NCBI RefSeq assembly: GCF_001275385.1
Contig: NZ_LGIW01000015.1
Location: 1,426,001 to 1,490,000, forward strand
Source: Exiguobacterium sp. BMC-KP
GTDB lineage: Bacteria > Bacillota > Bacilli > Exiguobacteriales > Exiguobacteriaceae
DNA length: 64,000 nucleotides
Direction: 5' to 3'
Shown here: positions 49,733 through 58,349 of the stretch, one piece after another
Layout of the letters: every line of letters begins with the position of its first letter
How positions within the stretch are numbered: the stretch's first letter is position 1
Program-made: the position numbers and the translations under genes
Notes under the pieces: model-generated
What the model saw: the letters and a program-made list of their open reading frames with translations, nothing else
What the model was told of the DNA's origin: nothing
Database searches by the model: none

Positions 49733-51016
49733 TTAAATCGGTTCAAGTCGTGGATCTGGCATCGCAGATGAACGATCAAAAGTCGCTAAGACTTTTCGGA
49801 CGCGTCGGTTTTCGATATGCAAGACGGTCAACGTGACGCGTTCATAATGCATCGCCGTTCCGACTTCCGGTAACTGTCCACTCTCTTCCATGATCCAACC
49901 ACCTAGAGACTGGGCATCCGTATCTGGCATCGTCAATTGAAATTGCTGACAAAAGTCTTCAATATCATACTCTGCTAGACACTCATACTGCTCCGGACCA
50001 ATTCGTTTCGTATATTCCAATGATTCATCGTGTTCATCCCAAATCTCACCAACAATCTCCTCTAAAATATCTTCGAGCGTGATGAGACCCGCCGTGCCTC
50101 CAAATTCATCGAGGACGACAGCCATATGAGATTGTTTGATTTTGAGTTCTGGTAATAAATCCATCAATCGTGTCTGTGGGACGACGAATGACACGGGTCG
50201 AATCCATTCTCGGATTTCAACGGAGCCGTTCTTCACATACGCTCGTAGGAAGTCCCGTTCCGATAATACACCAATGACATGATCAATCGAGTCCTTATAG
50301 ACCGGTAGACGGGAATAGCCGCCTTTTTGTACTTCTGTGAGGATGTCTTCGAGCCGCGCATCGATATCGATCGCTTGAATGTCGATCCGAGGTGTCAATG
50401 CATCCTCGACCGTCGCATGTTGAAAATCAACCGCTTGATGGACGAGTTCCGCCTCTGCAAGCCCCATGATGCCCTCTTCCTGACTGATATCGACGAGTGC
50501 CTTGAGTTCCTGTTCTGTCACGAGTGGTCCTTTCGGATCCGCTCCAATCAACCGCAACGCCAACTGACGTAAGCGGAGTAACAGGAAAACGAGCGGTCGA
50601 AAACATAGTAAGAAGAAACGAAGCGGACGCCCGATTAACAAAACGTAACGTTCTGTATGCTCACGGGCATATGACTTCGGAATCAATTCTCCAAACAACA
50701 GCAACAAAAAGAATAGCGCAAGAAACGCTACAGTCTTCGTCGCCACTGTCTCGACGAACTGGATGATCCACCAGCCGCCGAACAAGACGAACCCAACATT
50801 GACGAGTGTATTACCAATCAAAATCGAAGTCAGTGTCTCTTCATAACGTTGAAGCAAACGAAACACGCGGGACGCACGCGCGTCCCCTGCTTCTGACTGA
50901 TGCAGCAACCGCAACCGATTAACACTCGCTAGTGCCGTCTCGGATGAGGAGAAGAACGCGGATAACACGAGAATCGGAATTAACCAAACGAATGAAATCA
51001 TGGGCAATGGGTCCAC
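49733..51016 (-). CDS. CNNM/CorC-HlyC family membrane protein with CBS pair
   Basis: A 427-residue protein of the CNNM/TlyC family, linked in other bacteria to magnesium or cobalt export and often called hemolysin-like. The DUF21 membrane domain has about four segments and the motif FSSSETALASVNRLRL. A CBS pair follows (DALTPRIDIQAIDID, YSRLPVYKDSIDHVIGVL, MAVVLDEFGGTAGLITLEDILEE). The C-terminal CorC-HlyC domain ends the protein. The start is a GTG with GGAG 12 bases upstream. It lies next to obg and is convergent with niaR. The ion is not visible from sequence. Confidence 0.9.
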   Translation of the reverse strand: MDPLPMISFVWLIPILVLSAFFSSSETALASVNRLRLLHQSEAGDARASRVFRLLQRYEETLTSILIGNTLVNVGFVLFGGWWIIQFVETVATKTVAFLALFFLLLLFGELIPKSYAREHTERYVLLIGRPLRFFLLCFRPLVFLLLRLRQLALRLIGADPKGPLVTEQELKALVDISQEEGIMGLAEAELVHQAVDFQHATVEDALTPRIDIQAIDIDARLEDILTEVQKGGYSRLPVYKDSIDHVIGVLSERDFLRAYVKNGSVEIREWIRPVSFVVPQTRLMDLLPELKIKQSHMAVVLDEFGGTAGLITLEDILEEIVGEIWDEHDESLEYTKRIGPEQYECLAEYDIEDFCQQFQLTMPDTDAQSLGGWIMEESGQLPEVGTAMHYERVTLTVLHIENRRVRKVLATFDRSSAMPDPRLEPI

Positions 51017-51054
51017 GATGCTTTCACACTCCGTTTCCTAATGGAATGAACCGC

Positions 51055-52350
51055 TTAGAATGATGACTCGACGAATTCGAACTCGAAATCACGAATTCGA
51101 ACGACATCACCGTCAATCGCACCAAGACGACGTAACTCTTCGTCGACACCCATTTGACGAAGTGTCCGAGCGAAACGTTTAATCGATTCTTCACGCATGA
51201 AGTTCGTCATCGTGAAGAGTTTTTCGATCCGTGGTCCTTTGATGACGAAGCAGTCGTCTTCATCTTTCGAAATCGTAAAGCCAGCTTCTGGTGCTTCGTA
51301 ACCATAGACGACACGTGGTGTCGCTGTTTTCTCTTCGAGTTCCTCTAAACCGAATTCTGGTGTCGCATCGACGAGGTCAGCGATTCGGAATAAGAGATCA
51401 CGCAACCCTTGACGTGTTGCTGCTGAAATCTCGAATACTTCAAGATCCGGGAAAGCTTCCTTGAATGCTTCGAGATGTTCTGCCGCATCCGGCATGTCCA
51501 TCTTGTTCGCGACGACAACTTGTGGACGCTCTGTCAAACGAAGATTATAGTCCGCGAGTTCTTTATTGATGATATTGTAGTCTTCGATTGGATCGCGTCC
51601 TTCCATTCCACTCATGTCGATGACGTGTACGATGACTTTCGTCCGCTCGACGTGACGGAGGAACTGGTGACCGAGTCCAACACCTTCACTTGCTCCTTCA
51701 ATCAATCCTGGCAAGTCAGCCATGACGAAACTACGGCTATCTTCCGTTTCGACGACACCGATGTTCGGTGTGATCGTCGTAAAGTGATACGCGCCGATTT
51801 TCGGACGTGCTGCTGAAACGACCGATAACATCGTTGATTTCCCGACACTCGGGAAGCCGACGAGACCAACGTCTGCTAGCATCTTCAGTTCAAGCTTCAA
51901 GTACTTCTCTTCTCCTGGCTCACCGTTTTCAGCGTGCTCAGGCGCTGGGTTGGCTGGTGTCGCAAAGCGTGTATTCCCACGTCCGCCACGTCCACCTTTT
52001 GCGACGATTGCTTGTTGTCCGTGATGGACGAGGTCAGCGATGACCGCATTTGTATCATCATCGTAGACAACCGTACCCGGTGGGACCTTGACGACTAAAT
52101 GCTCGGCTTTACGACCGTGCATCCCTTTTGACATTCCGTTTTCACCTTGAACTGCTTTAAAGTGACGTTTGTAACGGAAGTCCATCAATGTCCGAAGTCC
52201 TTCGTCGACTTCGAGGACGACGTGAGCTCCATGACCACCGTCACCGCCGGCTGGGCCACCGTCTGGAACGTATTTCTCGCGACGGAACGCTACTTGCCCA
52301 CGTCCTCCGTCACCTGCTTTTACATAAATATTTACCTGATCGACAAACAT
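51055..52350 (-). CDS. obg: Obg family GTPase
   Basis: An essential ribosome-associated GTPase involved in 50S assembly and the stress and stringent responses. The 431-residue protein has the glycine-rich Obg domain ([34 protein letters not shown]). The G domain carries [19 protein letters not shown] and NKMD. The OCT C-terminal domain of Gram-positive Obg is present (about residues 350-431). GAGGAGG precedes the ATG. Order rpmA, Spo0B-like, obg is exactly as in Bacillus. Confidence 0.97.
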   Translation of the reverse strand: MFVDQVNIYVKAGDGGRGQVAFRREKYVPDGGPAGGDGGHGAHVVLEVDEGLRTLMDFRYKRHFKAVQGENGMSKGMHGRKAEHLVVKVPPGTVVYDDDTNAVIADLVHHGQQAIVAKGGRGGRGNTRFATPANPAPEHAENGEPGEEKYLKLELKMLADVGLVGFPSVGKSTMLSVVSAARPKIGAYHFTTITPNIGVVETEDSRSFVMADLPGLIEGASEGVGLGHQFLRHVERTKVIVHVIDMSGMEGRDPIEDYNIINKELADYNLRLTERPQVVVANKMDMPDAAEHLEAFKEAFPDLEVFEISAATRQGLRDLLFRIADLVDATPEFGLEELEEKTATPRVVYGYEAPEAGFTISKDEDDCFVIKGPRIEKLFTMTNFMREESIKRFARTLRQMGVDEELRRLGAIDGDVVRIRDFEFEFVESSF

Positions 52351-52365
52351 GTCGGATCCCTCCTC

Positions 52366-52848
52366 TTACTTCTCTTCCTCAAACGGAAGACTTTCAATCT
52401 CAATCACACACTCATTTTCCGTCTGCGACTCGATTTCCATCGGCGTCACTAGATCTTCAAGGCGCGACATATCTAGTAGATCCCGATAGATCTCGATGGT
52501 CACGCCCTCGTGGAAGGTCACGGATACTTCTCCTACTCCTACATCAATCATGGCGATGGCTGCTTCGACGAGTTGTTTCAACCGCTCATCTTCCATGTGG
52601 GGTGCTCCGATGACATCATACGTCACAGTTTTGCCTGACCATTCAGCTTGTAGTAACGCCAGTGCGGTTTTCGGCAATCCGATTCGCCCTAGACGTCCTT
52701 CCCGAGATGCTTGATCTCGGTATGCCGAACAGATTGACTCGACTGCTTGTTCGTCTCCGATCGCGCCATACGAACGGACGAGTTGTATCCGGTTCAACCA
52801 CTCGTGACGAAGAGTCTTTAAAAGATCAAGTACCTGTTGTTCCTCCAT
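52366..52848 (-). CDS. Spo0B-like phosphotransferase/sensor-kinase-like protein
   Basis: A 160-residue protein in the position of spo0B between rpmA and obg. The N-terminal helix carries LRHEWLNRIQLV with His15. It matches the phospho-accepting histidine region RHDWMNKLQ of Spo0B, which in Bacillus passes phosphate from Spo0F to Spo0A. The C-terminal part (about residues 75-150) resembles the degenerate ATPase-like fold of Spo0B. It is shorter than the 192-residue Bacillus protein. AGGAGGG precedes the ATG. No spo0A/spo0F gene is in the window and nearby sporulation genes are gone, so its partner is unknown. The family assignment rests on motif plus position. Confidence 0.78.
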   Translation of the reverse strand: MEEQQVLDLLKTLRHEWLNRIQLVRSYGAIGDEQAVESICSAYRDQASREGRLGRIGLPKTALALLQAEWSGKTVTYDVIGAPHMEDERLKQLVEAAIAMIDVGVGEVSVTFHEGVTIEIYRDLLDMSRLEDLVTPMEIESQTENECVIEIESLPFEEEK

Positions 52849-52863
52849 CGGTCGTTCCCTCCT

Positions 52864-52904
52864 AAAAAAAACAGACCCTAACCCTCGAAAGTGGCTAGAG
52901 TCTG
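52864..52904 (-). terminator. Terminator of rplU-prp-rpmA
   Basis: On the minus strand CAGACTCTAGCCAC pairs imperfectly with GGGTTAGGGTCTG, followed by eight Ts. It separates the ribosomal genes from the Spo0B-like gene and obg. Confidence 0.8.
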
Positions 52905-52916
52905 CTTCGTCGATCC

Positions 52917-53195
52917 TTATGCTGGGTAAACGCTGACTTGTTTCTTGTCGCGTCCGAGACGTTCGAAACGAACGACACCAGTTGCAGTTGCGAAAAGTGT
53001 ATCATCGCCACCACGTCCGACGTTCATACCTGGGTGAATCTTCGTACCGCGTTGACGGTAGAGGATTGAACCAGCAGAAACAGTTTGACCGTCTGCACGT
53101 TTCGCCCCAAGGCGTTTCGATTGCGAGTCACGACCGTTCTTTGTCGAACCTACCCCTTTTTTCGATGCGAAGAACTGAAGATTAAGTTTCAACAT
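52917..53195 (-). CDS. rpmA: 50S ribosomal protein L27 with Prp-cleaved N-terminal extension
   Basis: Ribosomal large-subunit protein near the peptidyl transferase centre. The 92-residue protein begins [20 protein letters not shown]. The extension ending LNLQFFA is the Firmicute type that must be removed by the protease Prp before the mature ASKKG end can reach the active site. The L27 core includes [17 protein letters not shown] and [18 protein letters not shown] precedes the start. The prp gene is immediately upstream. Confidence 0.98.
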   Translation of the reverse strand: MLKLNLQFFASKKGVGSTKNGRDSQSKRLGAKRADGQTVSAGSILYRQRGTKIHPGMNVGRGGDDTLFATATGVVRFERLGRDKKQVSVYPA

Positions 53196-53209
53196 GTGGA
53201 ATCCACCTC

Positions 53210-53548
53210 CTATACTTGTTCAAGTTGGATAAACTCACCGTAACTTTCAGCGATGGTACCAAGCTGGACCAAAGTCGCCTCCAGTAACAATTGGGTGCGT
53301 TCACTGACATCCGGTGCTAAGTCAGCGTACGGTTCTACATAAAAGTAGCCACCTTCTTGTTGTTCTGCCATTTCAAGGAGCAGGACCTGCCCGAGTAATG
53401 CTTCTATGGCATTATATGCCCCGAAGATCACCGACGAGACGCCGGCACAGACAAGGTCGAGACCTGGTTCTGCAAACTCGGCATGTCCTGTCACTTCGAT
53501 GGAGCGGACGAGTTCCGCTTCATCTCGTCGAATCTTGACACGTATCAT
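53210..53548 (-). CDS. prp: Ribosomal-processing cysteine protease Prp
   Basis: The protease that removes the N-terminal extension of L27. The 112-residue protein has the catalytic His22 in [11 protein letters not shown] and Cys34 in [11 protein letters not shown], the same numbers as in the Staphylococcus aureus enzyme. It lies between rplU (3 bases upstream) and rpmA (14 bases downstream), the standard order. Its ribosome binding site is weak, suggesting low expression by coupling to rplU. Confidence 0.95.
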   Translation of the reverse strand: MIRVKIRRDEAELVRSIEVTGHAEFAEPGLDLVCAGVSSVIFGAYNAIEALLGQVLLLEMAEQQEGGYFYVEPYADLAPDVSERTQLLLEATLVQLGTIAESYGEFIQLEQV

Positions 53549-53551
53549 GGC

Positions 53552-53860
53552 TTACGCTTCGATTTTCTCGATGCGGACCTTCGTGTAAGGTTGACGGTGA
53601 CCTTGCTTACGACGGTAGTTCTTTTTCGCTTTCATTTTGAAGACAGTGATCTTTTTCGCGCGAGCGTGTTTGATGACCGTTGCTACGACCTTCGCACCTT
53701 CTACGAGTGGAGCGCCGACTTTAACATCGTCACCACCAAGGATCAATACTTCACCAAATTCGACTGTGCTGTCGACGTCTGCGTTTAATTTCTCAACGTA
53801 GATTTCTTGGCCAGCTTCGACTTTGACTTGTTTACCACCAGTTTTGATAATTGCGTACAT
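53552..53860 (-). CDS. rplU: 50S ribosomal protein L21
   Basis: A 102-residue ribosomal protein with the L21 signature [17 protein letters not shown] at the start and [16 protein letters not shown] near the end. The ATG at 53860 has AGGAGGTG upstream. It is the first gene of rplU-prp-rpmA, transcribed from a strong promoter (TTGACA-N18-TATTCT) with a structured leader of about 100 bases. Confidence 0.97.
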   Translation of the reverse strand: MYAIIKTGGKQVKVEAGQEIYVEKLNADVDSTVEFGEVLILGGDDVKVGAPLVEGAKVVATVIKHARAKKITVFKMKAKKNYRRKQGHRQPYTKVRIEKIEA

Positions 53861-53865
53861 TACGT

Positions 53866-53967
53866 GCACCTCCTCTTAGGAACTCAGACTCGCCATCGCG
53901 GGCAGCAGATGCTTTAAAACCCGGTCTGTGCGGTTGTAGTCATTTGGTGCTTCCAAACGAACTAACG
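53866..53967 (-). promoter_or_regulatory. Probable L21 leader RNA of rplU
   Basis: About 100 transcribed bases precede rplU. The minus strand can form a stem from CAGAC-CGGG (53928-53920) and CCCG (53902-53899) with GTCTG (53889-53885), leaving an asymmetric bulge. Structured leaders before rplU are known in Firmicutes (L21 leader), thought to mediate feedback by the ribosomal protein. I assign it by position and fold, not by sequence consensus. Confidence 0.55.
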
Positions 53968-53973
53968 TTATTC

Positions 53974-54003
53974 AGAATACCAAACGTTCTTCCACCTTGT
54001 CAA
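53974..54003 (-). promoter_or_regulatory. Promoter of rplU-prp-rpmA
   Basis: A consensus -35 TTGACA (54003-53998) and a -10 TATTCT (53979-53974) lie 18 bases apart on the minus strand, after the end of the RNase E/G gene. Confidence 0.75.
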
Positions 54004-54018
54004 TGCTGTTCTGAAGGA

Positions 54019-55359
54019 TTATTCCGATCGCTTGATGAAATCGAGACAGTCCTGTGACGCCCCCGTGAAAAGGACGGCGGGATCACCTTCAAGCACATGC
54101 ACTTCGAGCGGTTGGCGAGAAACGAATTCGTCTTGTATCAGGTGACGCGGTGCCCGAATCACGACTGCTTCGGCATAAGTCGCGATTTCAAGCAACTTTG
54201 GTTCGATCAACCGATAGACGCTTAATCGTGTCCACTGACCGGATTCCTGTGAGCGTTCCTGTAGTGATTTTCCGTGACGTTGTCGTGTCAGTTCGCATAA
54301 GCCCATTTTCGTGAATCCGTAGACCTCGATTTGTTTCGTCTCGAGTGCTGCTCGCTCTTTGAGGAGTTGGGTCACCCGTGTCTGACCTTTACTTGAGCCG
54401 CGAAGGAAGTCGATCGCAACCATTCCACTAATGTTGCGCAATCGTAATTGGCGCATGACTTCGACAGCAGCCGCTTCATTGATCTGGTCAAACGTCCGCT
54501 TTTGTTCCTTGACGGAAATCGTCTTTCCGCTGTTGACGTCGATGACCGTCATCGTCTCAACTTCTTCAATCAAGAGATACGCCCCTCCGTCAAGCCAGAC
54601 GACACGTTGCATCGCCCTCTCGATTGCCCCATCAATTTTCTCCATCTCTGGCAAGCGTCCTTTTCGTAACGAGCGTTCGACAGAAAGACCAAGTAGTTCA
54701 AGTCGTTCCTTTTCCTGACGCGTCATAACGAGTGCTTCCGTGACGTGTGGAAGCCGTTTTGCTTCTTGGACGATCAACGCCTCGTCTTGTTCGAGACGTG
54801 GTGCTTGCATCAGCTCTTTATGTCGTGTCCGCAACGATTGCAGCTCTTGCTTTAATTCCTCAATCGATGCTTTTGCTGCCTCCGTCCGGTAGAGAATCCC
54901 TTCTTCGTCTGTCGTCGTCAGTTGCTCCGCTAGCTGACGCTGAACGACTAAATCTAGCTTCCGACTAAAACGGACACGCCGACCGTACGGGAAATAGACG
55001 AGATAACGCCCCCCATAAGTGATGTTCTGCGTCACCTTATGTTGTTTCGGTGCGACGCCTTCCTTAACGACCTGGACGAGTAACGTTTGTCCGACCTGGA
55101 CGGCTTGACCGATCGTCGGTACATCCGGATAACGACGCAGCGCTTCAATCGTCTCGTTTAGTGGTAAATAAAGCGGCGTTCCATCGGTCGCGATTAAGAA
55201 GGCCGCTCCGAGTGTCGGATGCAGCCGATCGACTTTCGCATAAACGAATGTACCAACGCGAATCTCGTCACGCATCCGTTCATGGTATTCAATCAATCGT
55301 CCCCCTTCGACCAATGCCAGTCGTTCAAGCGAGGCGGTCTGTTCACTAATCCATCGCAT
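54019..55359 (-). CDS. RNase E/G family endoribonuclease without the zinc-link
   Basis: A 446-residue member of the RNase E/G family, which cuts single-stranded AU-rich RNA. The N-terminal S1-like region is at about residues 35-110 (VGTFVYAKVDRLHP). The catalytic aspartates are Asp274 in TVIDVNSGK and Asp317 in SGMVAIDFLRG, 43 residues apart as in E. coli RNase E. The CPxC zinc-link that normally joins subunits after the catalytic domain is absent; the sequence there is RQRHGKSLQERSQESG. No long C-terminal scaffold is present. GGAGGGATC precedes the ATG. It occupies the interval between minD and rplU that holds spoIVFA/spoIVFB in Bacillus. Confidence 0.9.
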   Translation of the reverse strand: MRWISEQTASLERLALVEGGRLIEYHERMRDEIRVGTFVYAKVDRLHPTLGAAFLIATDGTPLYLPLNETIEALRRYPDVPTIGQAVQVGQTLLVQVVKEGVAPKQHKVTQNITYGGRYLVYFPYGRRVRFSRKLDLVVQRQLAEQLTTTDEEGILYRTEAAKASIEELKQELQSLRTRHKELMQAPRLEQDEALIVQEAKRLPHVTEALVMTRQEKERLELLGLSVERSLRKGRLPEMEKIDGAIERAMQRVVWLDGGAYLLIEEVETMTVIDVNSGKTISVKEQKRTFDQINEAAAVEVMRQLRLRNISGMVAIDFLRGSSKGQTRVTQLLKERAALETKQIEVYGFTKMGLCELTRQRHGKSLQERSQESGQWTRLSVYRLIEPKLLEIATYAEAVVIRAPRHLIQDEFVSRQPLEVHVLEGDPAVLFTGASQDCLDFIKRSE

Positions 55360-55370
55360 ACTGATCCCTC

Positions 55371-55412
55371 CAAAAAAATTAGACTAGGCGCGACGATGTC
55401 GTCCTAGTCTAA
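55371..55412 (-). terminator. Terminator of minC-minD
   Basis: TTAGACTAGG and CCTAGTCTAA form a 10-bp stem, extended by an inner GAC/GTC pair. On the minus strand it is followed by seven Ts. Confidence 0.85.
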
Positions 55413-55422
55413 TTTCCCATTC

Positions 55423-56226
55423 TTATTTCATCCCAAGCATCTTCTTCAATTTGACGAAGAACCCTTTTTGCGGTTGTTCATTTAAATCGAGCAGCGGTAC
55501 GGACTCTCCCAGAATCCGGCGCGCGATGTTTCGGTAGCCGAGTCCAGCCCGGTTATCCGGATTCATCGTCACGGGAACACCACGGTGGGAAGCAGCGATG
55601 ACTTCCTCATCATCGATGATCAGACCAAGCAGATCAATCGAGAGGATACGCATGATCTCATCGATGTCGAGCATATCACCAGACGCCATCATGTGTGAAC
55701 GGACCCGGTTAATGACGAGTTTTGGAACAATGTTACGTTCTGAACGCTCGAGCATTCCGATGATCCGGTCCGCATCCTGGACGGCTGCTTTTTCTGGTGT
55801 CGTCACGACGACGGCTTCATCCGCTCCAGCGATTGCATTCATAAACCCTTGTTCGATTCCTGCTGGGCAGTCAATCAAGACAAAGTCGTATTCGAGTTTC
55901 AGTGTATCGATGATTGCCTTCACCTGTTCGGGTGTGACGGAGGACTTATCCTTTGATTGAGCAGCAGGCAACAGATACATCTCTTCAAAACGTTTATCGC
56001 GGACGAGCGCTTGGTGCAACTTACATTGCCCTGTCACGACGTCAACGATGTTATAGATACTCCGGTTATCGAGACCAAGCACGATATCCAGATTGCGTAA
56101 CCCGATATCCGTATCGACGAGACAAACCGAATGTCCCATCAACGCAAGTGCTGTTCCGATATTTGCAGTCGTCGTCGTTTTTCCGACGCCACCTTTCCCG
56201 GATGTGACGACGATGGCGCGTCCCAT
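55423..56226 (-). CDS. minD: Septum site-determining ATPase MinD
   Basis: A membrane-binding ATPase that with MinC keeps the division septum away from the poles. From the ATG at 56226 it is 267 residues, matching Bacillus MinD. It starts MGRAIVVTSGKGGVGKTTTT with the deviant Walker A KGGVGKT. The C-terminal amphipathic membrane helix is FVKLKKMLGMK. GGAGG lies 11 bases before this ATG. An ATG at 56271 also has a good ribosome binding site and would add 15 residues, so the start is not certain. It follows minC directly. Confidence 0.93.
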   Translation of the reverse strand: MGRAIVVTSGKGGVGKTTTTANIGTALALMGHSVCLVDTDIGLRNLDIVLGLDNRSIYNIVDVVTGQCKLHQALVRDKRFEEMYLLPAAQSKDKSSVTPEQVKAIIDTLKLEYDFVLIDCPAGIEQGFMNAIAGADEAVVVTTPEKAAVQDADRIIGMLERSERNIVPKLVINRVRSHMMASGDMLDIDEIMRILSIDLLGLIIDDEEVIAASHRGVPVTMNPDNRAGLGYRNIARRILGESVPLLDLNEQPQKGFFVKLKKMLGMK

Positions 56227-56276
56227 GTTCGTCTTCGCCTCCATATGTACCTGTTCTTTCACTTGTTCCATATCCG

Positions 56277-56951
56277 TCACCCTCTTTCACTATCAATCGC
56301 AAACTGATCCATCCGCGCAAGCGGAACGGTTTGAAGGCGGGAAAATTCGACCCCGTCTTCGCCTAAAAATGCACAACCCATGTCAAGAGCAGGAATCGGT
56401 GCGTCATCCGGTTCCTCATGGATGGTTCCAGCGACCGCGACCCATTTCGGTTGAAGCACACTCGCCGCGATGACCGCTTCCGTATTACCACCCTTACCTG
56501 CATGAACGGTACCACGCAAAGCACCGAGACAATAGATACTTCCTGTCGCATGGACGACCGCTCCCGGATTGATATCTCCGATAATGACGATCGAACCTTC
56601 GACGTCTAATACGTGCCCACTGCGTGCCGTTCCACCGAAGTAGTGGAACGTTCGCTCACCGTACAAGGCTTTTGCCTCGTCCTTCGTGATGCACTCACTG
56701 TCGTAACCTTTGAAAGAGAAGGAATCATGTCGCGCGACGATAGATTCGACGGCCGTCAACACTCCTTCATCGACATAACGTCGACCGAAGAAGAAGGTGA
56801 TCGGTACGGCGCGTCCGTTCTCGACGGATTTGTCCGCAAGCGTCAACTCTAAATCGTCAAGAAATTCATCCACACTGCACCTTTCATTCACATAGACGGC
56901 GAGGCCACCACGATGACCTTTCATCGTTACATAACGTTTACGCTCAATCAT
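56277..56951 (-). CDS. minC: Septum site-determining protein MinC
   Basis: The FtsZ-assembly inhibitor recruited by MinD. The 224-residue protein has the variable N-terminal domain and the C-terminal beta-helix domain with the motifs GHVLDVEGSIVIIGDINPGA and GSIYCLGALRGTVHAG. AGAGGATGAG precedes the ATG. It lies between mreD and minD in the mreBCD-minCD cluster. Confidence 0.95.
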   Translation of the reverse strand: MIERKRYVTMKGHRGGLAVYVNERCSVDEFLDDLELTLADKSVENGRAVPITFFFGRRYVDEGVLTAVESIVARHDSFSFKGYDSECITKDEAKALYGERTFHYFGGTARSGHVLDVEGSIVIIGDINPGAVVHATGSIYCLGALRGTVHAGKGGNTEAVIAASVLQPKWVAVAGTIHEEPDDAPIPALDMGCAFLGEDGVEFSRLQTVPLARMDQFAIDSERG

Positions 56952-56954
56952 GAC

Positions 56955-57458
56955 TCATCCTCTTTTCTCGTCAAGGGTAGATTGCACGAGTCGGGTCATC
57001 GGATAATACAAGATGATGATCCCGATTAGCTGGGCAACCAGACTCCTTGGAATGATCTGTGTCGCAAGTTCCTGGAAGGAAACGCCGACACCAACGACCG
57101 AAGCCGTGAAGAAATATATATCGAGTTCATACAAAATGGCACTAAACGTGAACGTGACGAGAATCGTCAATACGTTCTCCTTTACATATTTTAGCACGAA
57201 GCTACTAAAAAGCGGAATGGCGGATAACGCAAATAAGTAAATACCAATGATGTCTGAATAAACGAAATCATATAGCAATCCAAAGACGAGACCGAATCCA
57301 AGTGCCTGTTCAAGTTTTCCGTACCGACCGAGAAACATCAACCCAATCAAAGTTGTATGAATGACGTACGGCGACCCATCTCCAAGAGGTCCTGCAAACA
57401 ACGTCCCTTCTAAGATAAAAAGAAGGAACACGGCGAAAAACAACTTAACGTTATTCAC
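56955..57458 (-). CDS. mreD: Rod shape-determining protein MreD
   Basis: A 167-residue membrane protein of the elongasome, with about five hydrophobic segments (for example FFAVFLLFILEGTLF and LIGIIILYY). The GTG at 57458 gives MNNVKLFF..., is preceded by GGGAGGGG, and overlaps the end of mreC by eight bases. The longer frame lies inside mreC. It stands between mreC and minC as in Bacillus. Confidence 0.9.
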   Translation of the reverse strand: MNNVKLFFAVFLLFILEGTLFAGPLGDGSPYVIHTTLIGLMFLGRYGKLEQALGFGLVFGLLYDFVYSDIIGIYLFALSAIPLFSSFVLKYVKENVLTILVTFTFSAILYELDIYFFTASVVGVGVSFQELATQIIPRSLVAQLIGIIILYYPMTRLVQSTLDEKRG

Positions 57459-58335
57459 GAGTGTCCCCTCCCTTATCGGTCTCAGCGAAAGGTTCCTTCG
57501 CTTCGCGTTCAATCACGAAGACATGACCGAACTGTTCGAAGTCTGCTGCCGGTTTGACGTATGCGATTTTCGAAGCCCCATACTGATCGGATTTCACTTC
57601 CTCGATTTTTCCGATGACGATCCCGCTCGGATATTTCCCCCCGAGACCAGACGTCGTAACGGTCTGCCCTTTTTTCAGCTTCGCGTCGTTCGGAATTTTC
57701 GTGAACTTGAGTAATTTCGTCTCATCATCAAAACCTTCGATCGTTCCGAAGACTCCTTTTCCTTTCGTGTCGTCTGCCGTTGCCGAGACGTTATTCGTCC
57801 GACTCGTATCTGACATTAACTGCACGAGGGAAGTATAAGCGCTCGCCTGGATGACGCGACCGATTAGTCCATCTGCTGTTACGACGGCCATGTTCGGCTT
57901 GACTCCTTTTTGTTCTCCGATGTTGATTGTGACGAACCGTTGCCATTCGGACGATGTCCGACCGATCATCTCTGCTGGTAACAATTTGTAGTCGCGAATC
58001 GATCCGTTCAGGTCGAGCATATCTTTCAATTCTTTATTCTCACGTTCAAGATCACGGACTTTGACGGCGTTACCGGCATAGTCACTCAAGCGTGATTTCA
58101 AGTGTTCATTCTCTTTGTACACGTCACGCACTTCTTTAATCGAAGTGACCGTATCATCAATCCAGCCAATCGGTGTCGCGAAAAGGCGTTGACCGACGCC
58201 CACAGTATCCCGCACGAAGCTTTGATACCAGTGGGATTGGTTACGCCCTTGCAGCGAAATTCCGATCAAGATCACCAAAAGGAGAAAACTAAGGAGTGTG
58301 ATGAGCAGTTTTCGATTATTTAAAAATCGCTTCAT
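57451..58335 (-). CDS. mreC: Rod shape-determining protein MreC
   Basis: A bitopic scaffold of cell-wall elongation. The 294-residue protein has one transmembrane helix at about residues 10-28, a coiled coil (about 65-110, ENEHLKSRLSDYAGN...LERENKELKDML), and the double beta-barrel domain with MIGRTSSEWQRF and GQTVTTSGLGGKYPSGI. It is 14 bases after mreB and overlaps mreD. AAGGACGGGATGAG precedes the ATG. Confidence 0.95.
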   Translation of the reverse strand: MKRFLNNRKLLITLLSFLLLVILIGISLQGRNQSHWYQSFVRDTVGVGQRLFATPIGWIDDTVTSIKEVRDVYKENEHLKSRLSDYAGNAVKVRDLERENKELKDMLDLNGSIRDYKLLPAEMIGRTSSEWQRFVTINIGEQKGVKPNMAVVTADGLIGRVIQASAYTSLVQLMSDTSRTNNVSATADDTKGKGVFGTIEGFDDETKLLKFTKIPNDAKLKKGQTVTTSGLGGKYPSGIVIGKIEEVKSDQYGASKIAYVKPAADFEQFGHVFVIEREAKEPFAETDKGGDTRE

Positions 58336-58349
58336 CGCTCATCCCGTCC

